From positions 1 through 27,491 of the IMG/VR virus record IMGVR_UViG_3300037246_001230: a DNA stretch of 27,491 nt. One strand, 5' to 3'. The position numbers were made by a program, and so were the translations under genes. Under the pieces are notes generated by a model that ran no database searches, was not told the origin of the DNA, and saw only the letters and a list, made by a program, of their open reading frames with translations. This DNA comes from a virus. Positions 20,622 to 27,491 of this stretch are shown in pieces (within the stretch, counting starts at the first letter, position 1; each line of letters opens with the position of its first letter).

Positions 20622-21220
20622 GATTCAGGCCGTTTCCAGTGGGGGCAGGGACTAGGGCCAATAGTATCGGAAAGCGGCGCAATCCGCAGCACTTAATTAC
20701 ACCAGCCGGCAACGGGTCGCAATTCACGGCGCCCAGGTGCATCGAATTACCAGCCGGCGCAGCAATTGGCACGGCCTGGCACTTGGCCGCACCTCGATGC
20801 AAGCCGGCGCAACCGGTGACAACTTCAGACAATCGCAGCACTCCGAAGGACAGCCGGATCTGTCCACACAGGACAAGGGGATCTCGTCGGCCGGCCGGAT
20901 CTCGGCGACTGGTCTGGTGGTGATCCGTGTCCGAGTGCAGCTGCGTGGCGCGGCCTAAGTGGGGAACGTGTACCGGTCGATCGGAGCTCGGATGATCGGC
21001 TGGCCTCGATGCCGGCGCCGGGGGCCAAAACCCGATCTGCGCGTCCCAAAAGAGTCTCATCGAATCTTAAAAACGTGGCCCGGATTGCTCGACCCATGCG
21101 CGGCCCGCGTACAGTACCTACCCCTATCTCTGAGTTAGCCGATTTTCTGCTCTTAGCAAAATATTTTTCGGAAAATCAGTAACATAAGGCACTCTTTGAC
21201 ACCTAATCAGAGCTACGCCC
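20622..21220. other. GC-rich non-coding divergent region
   Basis: About 600 nt without a convincing gene between the leftward accessory operon and the rightward packaging operon. Open frames exist on both strands (for example minus 20524-21060 and plus 20639-20923), but none has a good ribosome binding site or protein-like composition. The part 20640-20960 is rich in CCGGC and carries related blocks: ATTACACCAGCCGGC (20695-20709), ATTACCAGCCGGC (20746-20758) and CAAGCCGGCGCAACCGG (~20800). A weak GATTTTC/GAAAATC inverted repeat lies at 21141-21177 in an AT-rich part. Expected contents are promoters, operators or a packaging site. Confidence 0.5.
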
Positions 21221-21250
21221 TTGACACTACACACATCATATGGGTGAAAT
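21221..21250 (+). promoter_or_regulatory. Candidate sigma70-type promoter for the packaging operon leader
   Basis: TTGACA (21221-21226, perfect -35) is followed after 18 bp by TGAAAT (21245-21250, 4 of 6 matches to TATAAT). A second TTGACAC starts 25 bp upstream (21196) without a -10 partner and may be an operator repeat. A start near 21257 would produce a leader of ~105 nt ending at the terminator 21338-21364. Confidence 0.45.
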
Positions 21251-21337
21251 TGGCCGGACCCGCACTAGATGTATGCCTCTGGTGCTGATATCGCCTCGCC
21301 CAGAACAGATTTTAGTGAGGCAATCACGGTCATATTC

Positions 21338-21364
21338 TGCCCGTCCGCAAGGGCGGGCATTTTT
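21338..21364 (+). terminator. Strong intrinsic terminator with GCAA tetraloop
   Basis: Stem TGCCCGTCC (21338-21346) pairs with GGGCGGGCA (21351-21359) through eight Watson-Crick pairs and one U-G; the loop is the stable GNRA-type GCAA (21347-21350). TTTTT follows at 21360-21364. It points rightward and lies upstream of the packaging genes, so it either ends a short RNA made from the 21221 promoter or acts as an attenuator that must be bypassed for late gene expression. Confidence 0.85.
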
Positions 21365-21395
21365 CTGTCGAGTGAGGCGCTGCAAGGGATTCAGC

Positions 21396-21566
21396 ATGGC
21401 TATACCAGGCATTACGCCGAAGCGAGGTCGCCGGCCACGCATTCAGAAGGTGTCGATTCGTTCGGCCGCTCACAATCTGGCGGGAGCGGAACAGCCGTAT
21501 CCGGTCTATCAATTTTCGCGCAGAATTTTTCTCGAGCGGCCGGGTCATAATCCTTTCAAGCCATGA
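21396..21566 (+). CDS. Small basic protein ahead of terminase
   Basis: 56 aa from ATG at 21396, with AAGGG about 8 nt upstream; the frame open from 21240 would cross the terminator and is rejected. It begins MAIPGITPKRGRRPRIQKVS and is rich in Arg, Lys and Pro. Its TGA overlaps the terminase small subunit ATG (21563) as ATGA. Probably DNA-binding or structural; not recognised. Confidence 0.7.
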   Translation: MAIPGITPKRGRRPRIQKVSIRSAAHNLAGAEQPYPVYQFSRRIFLERPGHNPFKP

Positions 21567-22324
21567 AGACCACGAAACCTGATCACGTTTTGCATCACGC
21601 GAGGGCGCGAGGCCATCGTAAAGCGAAGCGAACACAGGTTGCCCTGGTGATTGATGTAGAGAACATGACGCCGCTGCGTTGGCAAGGGGTGATCGAGGCG
21701 ACGGCGCACGGTAAGAACCGCAAGGAAGCGGCCAAAGAAGCAGGAATTTCAAAGCGCACGTTGGACTCGTATTTGATTTCCAACATATCAGCGTACTCGC
21801 AGTTGCGTGAAGCTCATTTGCTGCACTTACGGCGCGAATGGCCTTCCGAGCGAGCTGAAGAATTTCTGATCTTGATCGCTCGCGGCAGAACCATGCAGCG
21901 AGCTGCGGACAAGCTCGACATTGGCAAGCGATCTCTCGGTCAGTTGTACGCGCTGTTTTTGAACGACAAGGTGTACCGGCGCATGTACGACGAGGCCCGA
22001 GAAATGCAGGCCGAGACTTTTGTTGACGACATACTCGATATCAGCGACGACTCGGACGGTGATCGGCAGGAGAACGGGAAGATCAATCACGAAGTCGTCA
22101 ACAGGTCGAAGATTCGCATTGACACACGGAAGTGGATCATGGGGGCGATGGTTCACAAGCGATTCGGTGACAGGAAGCAGCTCGAACATTCAGGCGAGAT
22201 CAATCTAAACCACGCCGCCTTGCTCTCCGGAGGGCGTCGTCGCTTAGAAAAGTTGAACGAGGAACGAGCAGGAAGAAAACCAGTAACGATTGACAACAAC
22301 ACAAGCGCGGAGATCCCGGCATGA
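21563..22324 (+). CDS. terS: Terminase small subunit
   Basis: 253 aa. It has two HTH-like units, KNRKEAAKEAGISKRTLDSY (~50-70) and RTMQRAADKLDIGKRSLGQL (~108-128), for DNA recognition. The signature region of phage small terminases follows: YDEAREMQAETFVDDILDIS, NRSKIRIDTRKWIMGAMVHK, RFGDRKQLEHSGEI. It recognises packaging-initiation DNA and loads the large subunit. The C-terminal ~40 residues are basic then polar. ATGA overlaps both upstream and downstream tie it to the 56-aa and 74-aa genes. The large-subunit gene follows one gene later, as expected. Confidence 0.9.
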   Translation: MKTTKPDHVLHHARARGHRKAKRTQVALVIDVENMTPLRWQGVIEATAHGKNRKEAAKEAGISKRTLDSYLISNISAYSQLREAHLLHLRREWPSERAEEFLILIARGRTMQRAADKLDIGKRSLGQLYALFLNDKVYRRMYDEAREMQAETFVDDILDISDDSDGDRQENGKINHEVVNRSKIRIDTRKWIMGAMVHKRFGDRKQLEHSGEINLNHAALLSGGRRRLEKLNEERAGRKPVTIDNNTSAEIPA

Positions 22325-22545
22325 CCGATGAAGCAGTGAAAATTATCGTACCCGGCAGTGAATGGCGGGAAGAAGTTTTAAGTGAGTTGAAGCGGCTAAC
22401 GGAAGACCTTGTTCGTTTGCGTCGGTTTTTGGTGGGAGAAGAATTTTACAAACTGTCGGAACAGCAGTGCAATTTATTGCGAAATCAGGCGACGGCGATG
22501 AGTCAGTACGCGGACATTCTCACCAAAAGGCTACAGAGCAACTGA
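22321..22545 (+). CDS. Small helical-hairpin protein, possible Acb2/Tad1-hairpin (crAss001_48-like) family
   Basis: 74 aa, ATGA-coupled to TerS and ending 1 nt before TerL. The body is a helical hairpin: EVLSELKRLTEDLVRLRRFL, then EEFYKLSEQQCNLLRNQATA and MSQYADILTKRL. The pattern LxxLxxFLxxxxFxxLxxxxxxLLxxQxxAMxxYxxILxxR resembles small phage proteins annotated crAss001_48-related, which I associate with the helical hairpin of Acb2/Tad1 anti-CBASS and anti-Thoeris nucleotide sponges. Many family members have no tested function, and it could equally be a packaging accessory protein given its position. Family call moderate, function speculative. Confidence 0.7.
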   Translation: MTDEAVKIIVPGSEWREEVLSELKRLTEDLVRLRRFLVGEEFYKLSEQQCNLLRNQATAMSQYADILTKRLQSN

Positions 22546-22546
22546 T

Positions 22547-24052
22547 ATGACTGCGACGCCGGCCGTGGAACTACTTAATCAGGACAACTTTGTTCCGTGG
22601 GAAGAAGGCGAGCCGTTATCAGAAGCCGAATTTGAGCAACAGCTGATTCACGATATGGATCAGTTTTACGACGACCCGCTTGGATGGGTGATGTACGCCT
22701 ATCCGTGGGGAGTCGAGGGAACAGAGCTAGAAGATCACGATGGTCCGGATATCTGGCAAGCAGCACAACTCAATCGTGTCGGCGAGGCGATTCGTAAGGA
22801 TCCCGAGGGTACGATTCGGGAAGCTGTTGCTTCCGGTCACGGTATTGGCAAGTCTGCAGAAGTCGCGTGGATCATCATGTGGGCCATGTCCACCCGACCT
22901 CATCTCAACGGAGTCATTACCGCCAATACGACGAATCAGCTTAATACGAAAACATGGCGCGAGCTTGCGCTCTGGCACAAGCGAGCATGTAACACTCACT
23001 GGTTCAAGTGGACCGCGACGAAATTCTTTCATCGAGATCATCCGGAAACGTGGTTCTGCGCTGCCACGCCGAATACTGAACACAACTCGGAAGCGTTTGC
23101 GGGATTGCATGGGCAGCATGTACTCATCATCTACGATGAAGGCTCCGGTATTCCGGATAAGATCTTTGAAGTATCCGAAGGGGCCATGACCGATCCGCGG
23201 GCGATGTGGTTTTGCTATGGCAACCCGACCAAGAACACCGGCAAGTTTCGCAATCTCTTTATGAACGATGCCAGGTGGACGACGCACCAGATCGACTCAC
23301 GCACTTGCAAAATGACCAACAAGAAGGAGATTGCTGGTCAGATCGCAGAGTATGGAGAAGACAGTGATTTCATTCGAGTACGAGTCAAAGGCCAGTTCCC
23401 GCGAGCGGGATCTATGCAGTTTATTTCATCCGAGGTTTGCGACACTTGTATGCTTTGGGATGCGCCTTATGAGAGTTTCTTCCAGTTACCTATCGTACTT
23501 GGTGTCGATGTGGCGCGTTTCGGTGAGGACAAGAGCGTTATTGCGGTCCGACAGGGACGCAAGATCATCACACTGATTCGGTATCGCAATCTCGACACCA
23601 TGCAGCTGGCTGCGAAGGTCGTTAATGCAGTCAAGGAATACTCGCCGGCGGCGACGTTCGTTGACGGAGTTGGCATTGGGGCTGGTGTGGTGGATCGTCT
23701 GCGTATGCTCGGACACGATATTATTGAAGTGAACGCCGGCAACAAGCCTGACGACGAAGATACCTACTACAACAAGCGCGTCGAAATGTGGGACCGGATG
23801 CGAATCCAAATGACCGAAGGCATGGACATTCCCAATGACGCGGACCTTCGCCAGTCCATGATTGGCATCGAGTACGGGTTCAACGACAAAGAGCAGATGC
23901 GACTCGAACGCAAGCAGGACATGAAAAAGCGCGGCCTGGACTCGCCTGACGATGGCGACGCGATTGCATACACCTACGCCGAGCACATGGGCGATATGAC
24001 GCACAATTACTTTGAGCCGGAAGATCATTTCGAGCCGGGGTTCGTACACTGA
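22547..24052 (+). CDS. terL: Terminase large subunit (packaging ATPase-nuclease)
   Basis: 501 aa. ATPase: Walker A ASGHGIGKS (G97-S103), Walker B HVLIIYDEGS (D197, E198), coupling motif near CYGNPTKNTG. RNase H-like nuclease: LGVDVARFGED (D321), FVDGVGIGAG (D373) and DDGDAIAYTYA (D471), the expected acidic triad. It pumps phage DNA into the prohead and cuts it at initiation and termination. Length and motif spacing fit a complete protein. One base separates it from the upstream small gene, and its stop shares a base with the next start (TGATG). Confidence 0.97.
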   Translation: MTATPAVELLNQDNFVPWEEGEPLSEAEFEQQLIHDMDQFYDDPLGWVMYAYPWGVEGTELEDHDGPDIWQAAQLNRVGEAIRKDPEGTIREAVASGHGIGKSAEVAWIIMWAMSTRPHLNGVITANTTNQLNTKTWRELALWHKRACNTHWFKWTATKFFHRDHPETWFCAATPNTEHNSEAFAGLHGQHVLIIYDEGSGIPDKIFEVSEGAMTDPRAMWFCYGNPTKNTGKFRNLFMNDARWTTHQIDSRTCKMTNKKEIAGQIAEYGEDSDFIRVRVKGQFPRAGSMQFISSEVCDTCMLWDAPYESFFQLPIVLGVDVARFGEDKSVIAVRQGRKIITLIRYRNLDTMQLAAKVVNAVKEYSPAATFVDGVGIGAGVVDRLRMLGHDIIEVNAGNKPDDEDTYYNKRVEMWDRMRIQMTEGMDIPNDADLRQSMIGIEYGFNDKEQMRLERKQDMKKRGLDSPDDGDAIAYTYAEHMGDMTHNYFEPEDHFEPGFVH

Positions 24053-24204
24053 TGCCGAAGGGAACTAAAGTGCATCGTTGCTTCGAGAAGATGAAGGCGA
24101 AAGGTGCGAGCGCCGGCAAGGCCGCACGGATCTGTCAGTCGTCAACCGGACAATCGTTGCAGACCGGCAAACGTACTCACGGCGAATGGAAGAAAAAGAA
24201 ATGA
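24052..24204 (+). CDS. 50-aa conserved phage protein (MPKGTKVHRC type)
   Basis: A short gene, bounded by TGATG with TerL and ATGA (24201) with the next gene. It begins MPKGTKVHRCFEKMKAKGAS and continues GKAARICQSSTGQSLQTGK with a Lys tail. I recognise this pattern (MPKGTKVHRCxxKxxxKG...AIxICQxSTGxSxxTGK) as a common small protein in the packaging region of podovirus-like phages. Very basic; possibly binds DNA or the packaging complex. Confidence 0.8.
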   Translation: MPKGTKVHRCFEKMKAKGASAGKAARICQSSTGQSLQTGKRTHGEWKKKK

Positions 24205-24362
24205 ACAAAACCGAAGCCGAGTTGGAGTTGGAAATGAAACCGGGCGATGTTCTTATCGGGCCGAGGGGTATCAAGGTCAAACCTTACGATCCTCTGCCTT
24301 GCGACGAGCCGGGATTCAAGACTATCGGTCAGCGACTTGTGGATGCGGGAGTGTTGTCTTGA
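24201..24362 (+). CDS. Hypothetical small protein between TerL and portal
   Basis: 53 aa from ATG at 24201 (ATGA overlap); a frame open from 24078 overlaps the previous gene and is rejected. An acidic helical start (MNKTEAELELEMKPGDVLIG) is followed by PRGIKVKPYDPLPCDEPGFK and a short helix. No motif recognised. The stop overlaps a TTG start as TTGA. Confidence 0.7.
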   Translation: MNKTEAELELEMKPGDVLIGPRGIKVKPYDPLPCDEPGFKTIGQRLVDAGVLS

Positions 24363-24793
24363 AGATCCTGACGCAAAAAGGTACTGGCCGGCACATGGAT
24401 CAAGTCACCGAGGACTACAACGAGATCGAGGAATACGACGACCAGGACACGCGTAAAGCCAAGCTGGAAATGTGGATGGCGAAGAAGGTCGGCACGGCGA
24501 TCCACGAAAAATATCGCGGCCGGCAATGGAAAGTGATGGTCAATCTCGAAGGGCAAATGCTGATCATTGCCTGTGATTCGATTTCCAACTACAAGGGCTA
24601 CCACATTCACATGGTTGGCCGCACGATTCACGATCTGCAAGAGGAAGGAATTAAGGGAGCAGGCGAAATTCTTGAGCGGCATAATCTGGCGCGTAGCAAG
24701 CATTTCAATCCTGACAAATTCGAGGATTTACCGCGTGATCGCTTCGACAACGTAATCGCGACTGACAGCAGAGCGGTGCCAAGCAATGCCTAG
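24359..24793 (+). CDS. Hypothetical protein upstream of portal
   Basis: 144 aa from TTG at 24359, chosen because of the TTGA overlap and GGGAG about 7 nt upstream; ATG at 24395 is the alternative. Acidic N-terminus (DYNEIEEYDDQDTRKAKLEM), then an alpha/beta domain (GTAIHEKYRGRQWKVMVNLE, LIIACDSISNYKGYHIHMV, TIHDLQEEGIKGAGEILERH). I recall similar proteins beside portal genes in podoviruses. It overlaps the portal start by 8 nt. Function unknown. Confidence 0.78.
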   Translation: MKILTQKGTGRHMDQVTEDYNEIEEYDDQDTRKAKLEMWMAKKVGTAIHEKYRGRQWKVMVNLEGQMLIIACDSISNYKGYHIHMVGRTIHDLQEEGIKGAGEILERHNLARSKHFNPDKFEDLPRDRFDNVIATDSRAVPSNA

Positions 24794-27218
24794 CGACCAA
24801 AATCAAGGCAATTACAACCCGGAGTACATGGAAACTGCGCCGGCAGACAATCGCGAAGGCAATCGCGATTTCGAGTTTGAAGAAGATCCCGCGCACCCGA
24901 CTTCTCCTTCAGCCCCGCCCCGCCCTCAAGATCGTGGTGATCCCTACTCCCGATTGCCACAGGATCTACCACCAGGCGAAACCCCGTCAAGTTCCAGCGC
25001 CGGTTCGCGGGAAATGCTGGATGGTAGTGGCGGTCCGGATTCTTCCGATGCCGAAGGCGAAACAATGTCGTTCGTCGGTACAGAAGGCTGGCTGATCTCG
25101 AAAGCGCATGAGATCTATACCACATCGACAGACTACCTCGATGCCAACATCACGAATATTTGGGAAGTCAATCTGGCGCATTTCAATAACGAACACGCGC
25201 CAGCCACGAAGTTTAGGACGCAAAATTGGAAACGCTCAAAGGTTTTCCGTCCTAAAACTCGCTCAATGACGAAATCGTCGGAGGCCGCGCTCACCAATGC
25301 GATGTTCTCGACCACCGATGTAGTGGACATTCAGCCAGAAGACGAAATAGATCCTAAACAAATCGCGTCGGCGGCAGTCAACAAGGAAATCCTACAATAT
25401 CGACTTGATCGGAAAATGCCCTGGTATCAGACTGTCATCGGCGCGTTTCAATCAACAAAGGTCTATGGCCTGACGATCTCATTCCAGTATTGGGATTATC
25501 ACGAAGACACCGATATCGTGCCAGAGATTGGCCTCGATGGCGGGATGCTCATGGACGAAGAAGGTTTTGCGCTCGGCCGTGAGCAGACCATCGTGCGGCG
25601 CGACGACTTGCGCTGCGATCTGGTGGCGCCAGAGAATTTCAGATTCGATCCGATGTGCGACTGGCGCGATCCCGCGACCACATCGCCTTACCTTCTCTAC
25701 ATGATGCCGGTGTATGCCGTTACTGCACTGGAAAACATGGAGAAGATTGACAACAAGACCGGGCAACCGGTCTGGAAAAGACACGCCCTGGGCGATCTGT
25801 TAGCGACCCGGCGTAAGAACTACGACCGAACGCGTCAGGCGCGTGAGGGCCGCGAGCGGATCGACCCGGCCGATGAGCAGCACGGCAATTCGTACACGAT
25901 GCTGTGGGCGCACATGAACATCGTCAACATCAATGGCGAGGACATGCTGTACTGGACAATGGGAACGGAGTTATTGCTCACCGATCCGGTCCCGCTCAAT
26001 CAGGCATTCCCGCATCTACAGCGCGGTGAGCGGCCGTTCACGGTTGGTTTCTCAACCATTGAAGCATTCCGAAATTACCCTGCCGGCGACGTAGAACAAG
26101 CCAGCGGACTGCAGCAAGAGATCAACCTTGTTGCGAATCAACGCCTCGATAACGTCAAACTGGTACTCAACAAAAGATATTATGTGAAACGTGGCTCCCA
26201 AGTTGACCTCGATGCGTTGATTCGCAATGTTTCCGGTGGCGGCGTGATGATGAACGATCCTGAAAAGGACGTTAAAACCATCGACACGCGTGATGTGACT
26301 GGATCGTCTTATCAGGAGCAGGACCGTTTGTCCGTCGAACTCGATGAGTTGACCGGGACATTCTCGCAAACGTCGGTTCAGTCCAACCAGAATCTTAATG
26401 AAACTGTTGGCGGCATGGAGGCCATGCAATCTGGTGCTGGCGCTGTGCAGGATTACGGTCTGCGGATCTTCTTTGAGACTTGGGCTGAACCGACCCTGCG
26501 TCAGCTCGTTCGCTTGATCCAGTATTACGAGACTGATCAGACCATCCTCGCGCTGGCACAAAAGAAGGCCGAACTCTGGCAAAAATTTGGTATTGACGAG
26601 GTGACTGACGAATTGCTGCGGCAAGAACTGACCGTGCGCGTCAACGTAGGCATGGGTAACACGGATCCGCAGCGCCGGGTCGAAAAGCTCATGTTTGCCG
26701 TGAAGAATGCTGCCGGTCTGCCGAAGATGGCCGAGCGCATGAAGTCCGAAGACATTGCCGACGAGATTTTCGGCACTCTCGGATACAAAAATGCAGTTCG
26801 ATTCTTCCGTAACGATCAGGAGCAGAAAGCCTACGAGCAGGAAAACCCGCCGCAGCCGCCGCCTGAGATCAAGTTGCAGCAGGAAGAACTCAAGATGCAC
26901 ACGAAGGACAACGAAGCGCGGCATCAGCGTGAGGTGATGAAGCTCGAAATGGAAGCTCAGACACGCTTTGCCAAACTGGCGCTCGAGAAAAATATGAAGT
27001 TCAATGAAATGATGCAGCAGCTTGGCCTCGCTCAGAAGAAGGACGCCACTGCTGCTGAACAAGCCGCACGGAAAGACGCTATGGCCGAGCGGAAGGATGC
27101 TACTGCGACTGAAATTGCCTTTAGGCAAGACAGAACCACACGACAAGGCAAGGCGCTGGACAATGTAGTCCACCTGAAAGAAATGCAATTACGTCGCGAC
27201 ACCGGGGCGGGAGTTTAG
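24786..27218 (+). CDS. Portal protein (podovirus-like)
   Basis: 810 aa. A disordered acidic, Pro/Ser-rich N-terminus (~1-95) precedes a portal core with [44 protein letters not shown]-like helices, [18 protein letters not shown], and the long wing/stem/crown region containing [37 protein letters not shown] and [11 protein letters not shown]. This is typical of large podoviral portals. The C-terminal ~125 residues are Gln/Lys/Glu/Ala-rich ([20 protein letters not shown] onward) and should form the long helical barrel that contacts packaged DNA. A dodecameric ring at the capsid vertex is the family role. It directly follows the terminase block. A 378-aa minus-strand frame within it is a shadow. 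Confidence 0.9.
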   Translation: MPSDQNQGNYNPEYMETAPADNREGNRDFEFEEDPAHPTSPSAPPRPQDRGDPYSRLPQDLPPGETPSSSSAGSREMLDGSGGPDSSDAEGETMSFVGTEGWLISKAHEIYTTSTDYLDANITNIWEVNLAHFNNEHAPATKFRTQNWKRSKVFRPKTRSMTKSSEAALTNAMFSTTDVVDIQPEDEIDPKQIASAAVNKEILQYRLDRKMPWYQTVIGAFQSTKVYGLTISFQYWDYHEDTDIVPEIGLDGGMLMDEEGFALGREQTIVRRDDLRCDLVAPENFRFDPMCDWRDPATTSPYLLYMMPVYAVTALENMEKIDNKTGQPVWKRHALGDLLATRRKNYDRTRQAREGRERIDPADEQHGNSYTMLWAHMNIVNINGEDMLYWTMGTELLLTDPVPLNQAFPHLQRGERPFTVGFSTIEAFRNYPAGDVEQASGLQQEINLVANQRLDNVKLVLNKRYYVKRGSQVDLDALIRNVSGGGVMMNDPEKDVKTIDTRDVTGSSYQEQDRLSVELDELTGTFSQTSVQSNQNLNETVGGMEAMQSGAGAVQDYGLRIFFETWAEPTLRQLVRLIQYYETDQTILALAQKKAELWQKFGIDEVTDELLRQELTVRVNVGMGNTDPQRRVEKLMFAVKNAAGLPKMAERMKSEDIADEIFGTLGYKNAVRFFRNDQEQKAYEQENPPQPPPEIKLQQEELKMHTKDNEARHQREVMKLEMEAQTRFAKLALEKNMKFNEMMQQLGLAQKKDATAAEQAARKDAMAERKDATATEIAFRQDRTTRQGKALDNVVHLKEMQLRRDTGAGV

Positions 27219-27220
27219 AA

Positions 27221-27491
27221 ATGGCTGATCGTTTTTTAATCGTTACCAAACGCAAGGTGATCGACACACCAGCAGTACCGGAAGTACCCGCAGTACCGGA
27301 AGTACCCGCAGATCCGGGGCCACCGGCTGTGCCGGCTATACCGGCTGTGCCGGCTATACCGGCAGTACCCGAAGTTTCGCATTTGGAAGTCAATCAGGTT
27401 TACATCGAAGATTCGCCAGAACAGGTCGCTATCAACATGGAGTTGCCTGTGCCGAATATGGATGCGTATCACCTGAGTTTTAACGGACCGG
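27221..27491 (+). CDS. Pro/Val/Ala-repeat phage protein (3' end outside window)
   Basis: Starts at ATG 27221, 2 nt after the portal stop, with GGGAG about 9 nt upstream, and is open to the right edge (about 90 codons seen). It begins [17 protein letters not shown], then ~35 residues of a [12 protein letters not shown] repeat, and then a folded-looking part ([20 protein letters not shown]). The repeat is a stiff linker rather than a catalytic segment. Position after the portal suggests a scaffold, head-completion or internal virion protein, but the sequence does not say which. Confidence 0.75.
   Translation, partial: MADRFLIVTKRKVIDTPAVPEVPAVPEVPADPGPPAVPAIPAVPAIPAVPEVSHLEVNQVYIEDSPEQVAINMELPVPNMDAYHLSFNGP
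27272..27360 (+). repeat. In-frame 18-bp tandem repeats encoding a Pro/Val/Ala linker
   Basis: Unit GCAGTACCGGAAGTACCC occurs twice in tandem (27272-27289, 27290-27307). After a 17-bp divergent segment, a related unit GGCTGTGCCGGCTATACC occurs twice (27325-27342, 27343-27360). All are 18 bp and in frame, so copy-number changes would keep the protein intact and alter linker length. Confidence 0.85.

Noticed and set aside
20639-20958. Plus-strand frames of 94 and 73 aa in the divergent region
   Set aside because: Two overlapping frames of similar poor quality, no ribosome binding site, and they would isolate a gene from both operons.
20524-21060. 178-aa minus-strand frame in the divergent region
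   Set aside because: No ribosome binding site, low-complexity Arg/Pro/His/Ala composition and no motif; more like GC-rich non-coding DNA.
21141-21177. GATTTTC/GAAAATC inverted repeat as an operator or terminator
   Set aside because: Only 7 bp with a 23-nt loop in AT-rich DNA; not distinguishable from chance.
26052-27188. 378-aa minus-strand open frame
   Set aside because: Antisense to the portal gene; it reflects codon bias on the coding strand.
27272-27360. 18-bp repeats as a regulatory or CRISPR array
   Set aside because: They are in frame inside a gene with a good start and encode a regular Pro/Val/Ala linker.
1-27491. tRNA or rRNA genes, integrase, insertion sequences
   Set aside because: None recognised on either strand by eye; no cloverleaf with CCA-adjacent acceptor stem, recombinase motif or terminal-repeat element was found.

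Overview
This window is part of the genome of a tailed double-stranded DNA bacteriophage (or a prophage of one). The support is a terminase small subunit, terminase large subunit and portal in standard order, a family A DNA polymerase, a primase-helicase, a Cas4-like DUF2800 nuclease and a DUF2815-type single-strand binding protein. The 810-residue portal and the absence of an integrase fit a podovirus-like lytic phage, but no tail genes are visible. Base composition looks moderately GC-rich in most genes. A PrtN-like regulator gene and proteobacterial-type accessory families (DUF2958, RadC-like JAB) suggest a proteobacterial host. That host call is inference.

Layout: (1) 1-1150, plus strand: the end of a gene module encoding a signal-peptide/glycine-rich protein and a small membrane protein. 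(2) 1152-9190, minus strand: replication and nucleotide-processing operon. Read 5' to 3' it holds a 39-aa ORF, a DUF2800-associated protein, the DUF2800 nuclease, a small protein, the single-strand binding protein, an intrinsic terminator, a SET-domain protein, a 30-aa membrane peptide, DNA polymerase, a GIY-YIG nuclease, a coiled-coil protein, a VRR-NUC nuclease, a 49-aa membrane protein, a 59-aa protein, an SNF2 helicase and a PrtN-like protein. (3) 9191-9278: divergent control region with a 13-bp perfect inverted repeat running into the next gene. (4) 9279-14290, plus strand: small early genes, then a 928-aa primase-SF3 helicase. (5) 14291-14543: AT-rich non-coding stretch with a 20-bp perfect inverted repeat and 9-bp direct repeats, a candidate replication origin. 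(6) 14544-14801: one plus-strand gene meeting region 7 tail to tail. (7) 14798-20496, minus strand: 17 tightly packed, mostly small accessory genes, including RadC-like JAB, DUF2958, a Gp88-like Cys-rich protein and DnaJ-type zinc-finger proteins. (8) 20497-21395: GC-rich, apparently non-coding divergent region ending in a promoter candidate and a strong intrinsic terminator. (9) 21396-27491, plus strand: packaging operon (small basic protein, TerS, a small helical protein possibly of the Acb2/Tad1-hairpin type, TerL, three small proteins, portal), ending in a Pro/Val/Ala-repeat protein that runs off the window.

Almost every gene junction is a start/stop overlap (ATGA, GTGA, TTGA, TAATG). I used this coupling to choose starts and to find small genes that conventional ORF length cut-offs miss: at 2984-3133, 6162-6254, 10607-10777, 19919-20080, 20320-20496 and 24052-24204. 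All functional calls come from motif recognition by eye; no database search was run.
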